From contig CM077153.1 of the NCBI GenBank assembly GCA_039583875.1, positions 115,874,568 through 115,938,567 on the forward strand: a stretch of 64,000 bases of DNA. Direction: 5' to 3'. Positions 63,198 through 64,000 of the stretch are shown here, piece after piece; the first letter of the stretch is position 1; each line of letters starts with the position of its first letter. The stretch is from Platanthera guangdongensis. Lineage: Eukaryota; Streptophyta; Magnoliopsida; Asparagales; Orchidaceae. The notes beneath the pieces are model-generated. The model saw nothing but the letters and a program-made list of their open reading frames with translations. It was not told the origin of the DNA and searched no databases. The position numbers and the translations under genes are program-made.

Positions 63198-63962
63198 ATG
63201 CCTTCCAAGCGCGCCGACAAACTGCTTCCGCAGGATCTGCAAGACCGCATCAATGCGTCACAGGCGCGAGCCAAGGCTAATAGTGCCTTGGTTGCCCCAT
63301 GGTTGGCGAGACAGTCGTCGGCCGTTGAGCCTTCCCAGCCCGAGAAGAAAAAGAAGAAAGCGAAAGAGGTCCAGCGAGACCTGCCCCACGAGAACAGGAG
63401 CCCGCCTACCCCGACCCCAAGCCGCGCGGATGATCCCTCTCCGCGGAAGGTATGTCTGATTCGCCAATTATTGAAAACACTAGTCGCTCTGTTGCTGACG
63501 CGATATTTCTCGCAGGAAACGGTTCCCGACGTCGTCAAGTCCCCGCGGGAACCCCTGTACCCATCATCTCGCCCCCTTGAGGACCAACCGCGGGTCACAG
63601 AAGCGGCTCCTCCGCCTGACCCGAGAACTGCAGGTAACGTTTCCACTCTTGCTCTTAACTCAAATCTTAGAACGCTGAATTGTCTTCCCGCAGCGCCAGC
63701 TTCCGCCCAGCCGGGTCTCGCTACCCGGGAGAACGAAGCAAGGGCTGTAAATCAGCCTGCCCTCACGGTTGATTCCTCCCTACCGGCGGGAGGAAAGACT
63801 GCCGAATCTTCCGCGCCTCCATTGGATGCCAGCCATCCTGCGGGAGAGGAGACCTCCCCCCCCCCCCCCCCCCCCCCCGCTTCCGGCCAAGTCGGGATTA
63901 CCACTCGCAAAATCTACCCCCCCAGGAAAAGGAAAACCGATCCACCTACTCTTTGGAACTGA
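63198..63962 (+). CDS. Hypothetical intron-containing reading frame in El-10
   Basis: I do not recognise this protein. From ATG 63198 the frame reads MPSKRADKLLPQDLQDRINA, a short Ala-rich helical part and a Lys-rich patch (EKKKKKAKE), then low-complexity Pro/Ser/Ala sequence. Two introns are well supported by sequence: 63450-63515 (AAG|gtatgt...tttctcgcag|GAAAC) and 63634-63693 (gcag|gtaacg...cttcccgcag|CGCC). Together they keep one frame through exons 63198-63449, 63516-63633 and 63694-63962. The stop at 63960 lies beside a G-run and may not be the true end. A poly-C run (63857-63878) codes for Pro and could be a sequencing artefact. It could be a captured host gene or a retroelement leader ORF. 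Confidence 0.5.
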   Translation: MPSKRADKLLPQDLQDRINASQARAKANSALVAPWLARQSSAVEPSQPEKKKKKAKEVQRDLPHENRSPPTPTPSRADDPSPRKVCLIRQLLKTLVALLLTRYFSQETVPDVVKSPREPLYPSSRPLEDQPRVTEAAPPPDPRTAGNVSTLALNSNLRTLNCLPAAPASAQPGLATRENEARAVNQPALTVDSSLPAGGKTAESSAPPLDASHPAGEETSPPPPPPPASGQVGITTRKIYPPRKRKTDPPTLWN

Positions 63963-64000
63963 GGGGGGGGGCTGGGCCTTCTCGCCTGCCCTCAACCGGG

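Larger units (their letters stand above)
62294..64000 (+). mobile_element. El-10: LTR-like insertion in the El-7 RT, running off the edge
   Basis: The RT frame of El-7 breaks at tgttgaagccaaaaatgacc (62294), a TG start like an LTR. The preceding tcatc (62289-62293) is the candidate TSD. The first ~820 bases contain repeats (agcgcaagcgct-type palindromes, ggcgagagct units) ending just upstream of a TATA box at 63117. The far end is outside the window, so class and strand are inferred. It could instead be a different insertion type. Confidence 0.5.

Noticed and set aside
1..64000. Ordinary host genes, tRNAs or rRNAs
   Set aside because: I found no multi-exon host protein, cloverleaf or rRNA segment; the tRNA-like matches are primer binding sites of 9-12 bases.

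Overview
This window looks like intergenic DNA from a large, repeat-rich flowering-plant nuclear genome. I found no confident ordinary host gene. Almost every base belongs to LTR retrotransposons nested inside each other, plus one PIF/Harbinger-type DNA transposon. The evidence is Ty3/gypsy and Ty1/copia gag-pol reading frames, tRNA-iMet-type primer binding sites (TGGTATCAGA...), long LTRs with TG...CA ends, target-site duplications (TSDs), and heavy CpG-type decay (stops, frameshifts, lost catalytic residues). I label the elements El-1 to El-10.

Left block (1-29253). El-1, an LTR cut by the window edge (1-2100), interrupts the reverse transcriptase (RT) of El-2, a minus-strand gypsy element (2101-6192). 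El-2 interrupts the gag of El-3, a plus-strand chromodomain-type gypsy element (6193-27516). El-3's RT is split by El-4 (8276-21823), which has two 5.4-kb LTRs around only 2.7 kb of internal DNA and a perfect TSD, AATAG. El-3's 3' LTR ends at 27516 inside the gag of El-5, a minus-strand element whose 5' LTR is 28044-29253.

Middle block (29254-33732). This is gene-poor DNA carrying El-6, a 2.2-kb PIF/Harbinger-type element with TTA TSDs, a Myb/SANT-like protein remnant and an 80-bp minisatellite.

Right block (33733-64000). El-7, a plus-strand gypsy element of the same family as El-2, is split by El-8, a SIRE-like minus-strand copia element (37592-61734) with extra reading frames after pol. 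El-8 is split by El-9, a nearly complete minus-strand gypsy element (40215-52117, perfect TSD ATCAG). El-7's RT is cut again at 62294 by El-10, an LTR-like sequence with a promoter and an intron-containing reading frame that runs to the window edge.

The most interesting signals are small and shared between elements. A spliceosomal-type intron sits exactly at the gag/protease junction of El-9, and probably of El-3, with the gag stop codon inside the intron. Different arrays of palindromic motifs lie directly upstream of the TATA box in the U3 of several unrelated LTR families, including W-box pairs in El-4 and El-1. A leader hairpin with a GGGA loop is conserved between El-4, which lacks gag, protease and RT, and its relative El-9. 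A strong 3' splice site lies just before the extra post-pol reading frame of El-8. All coordinates and similarities come from reading by eye; no alignment or search was run.
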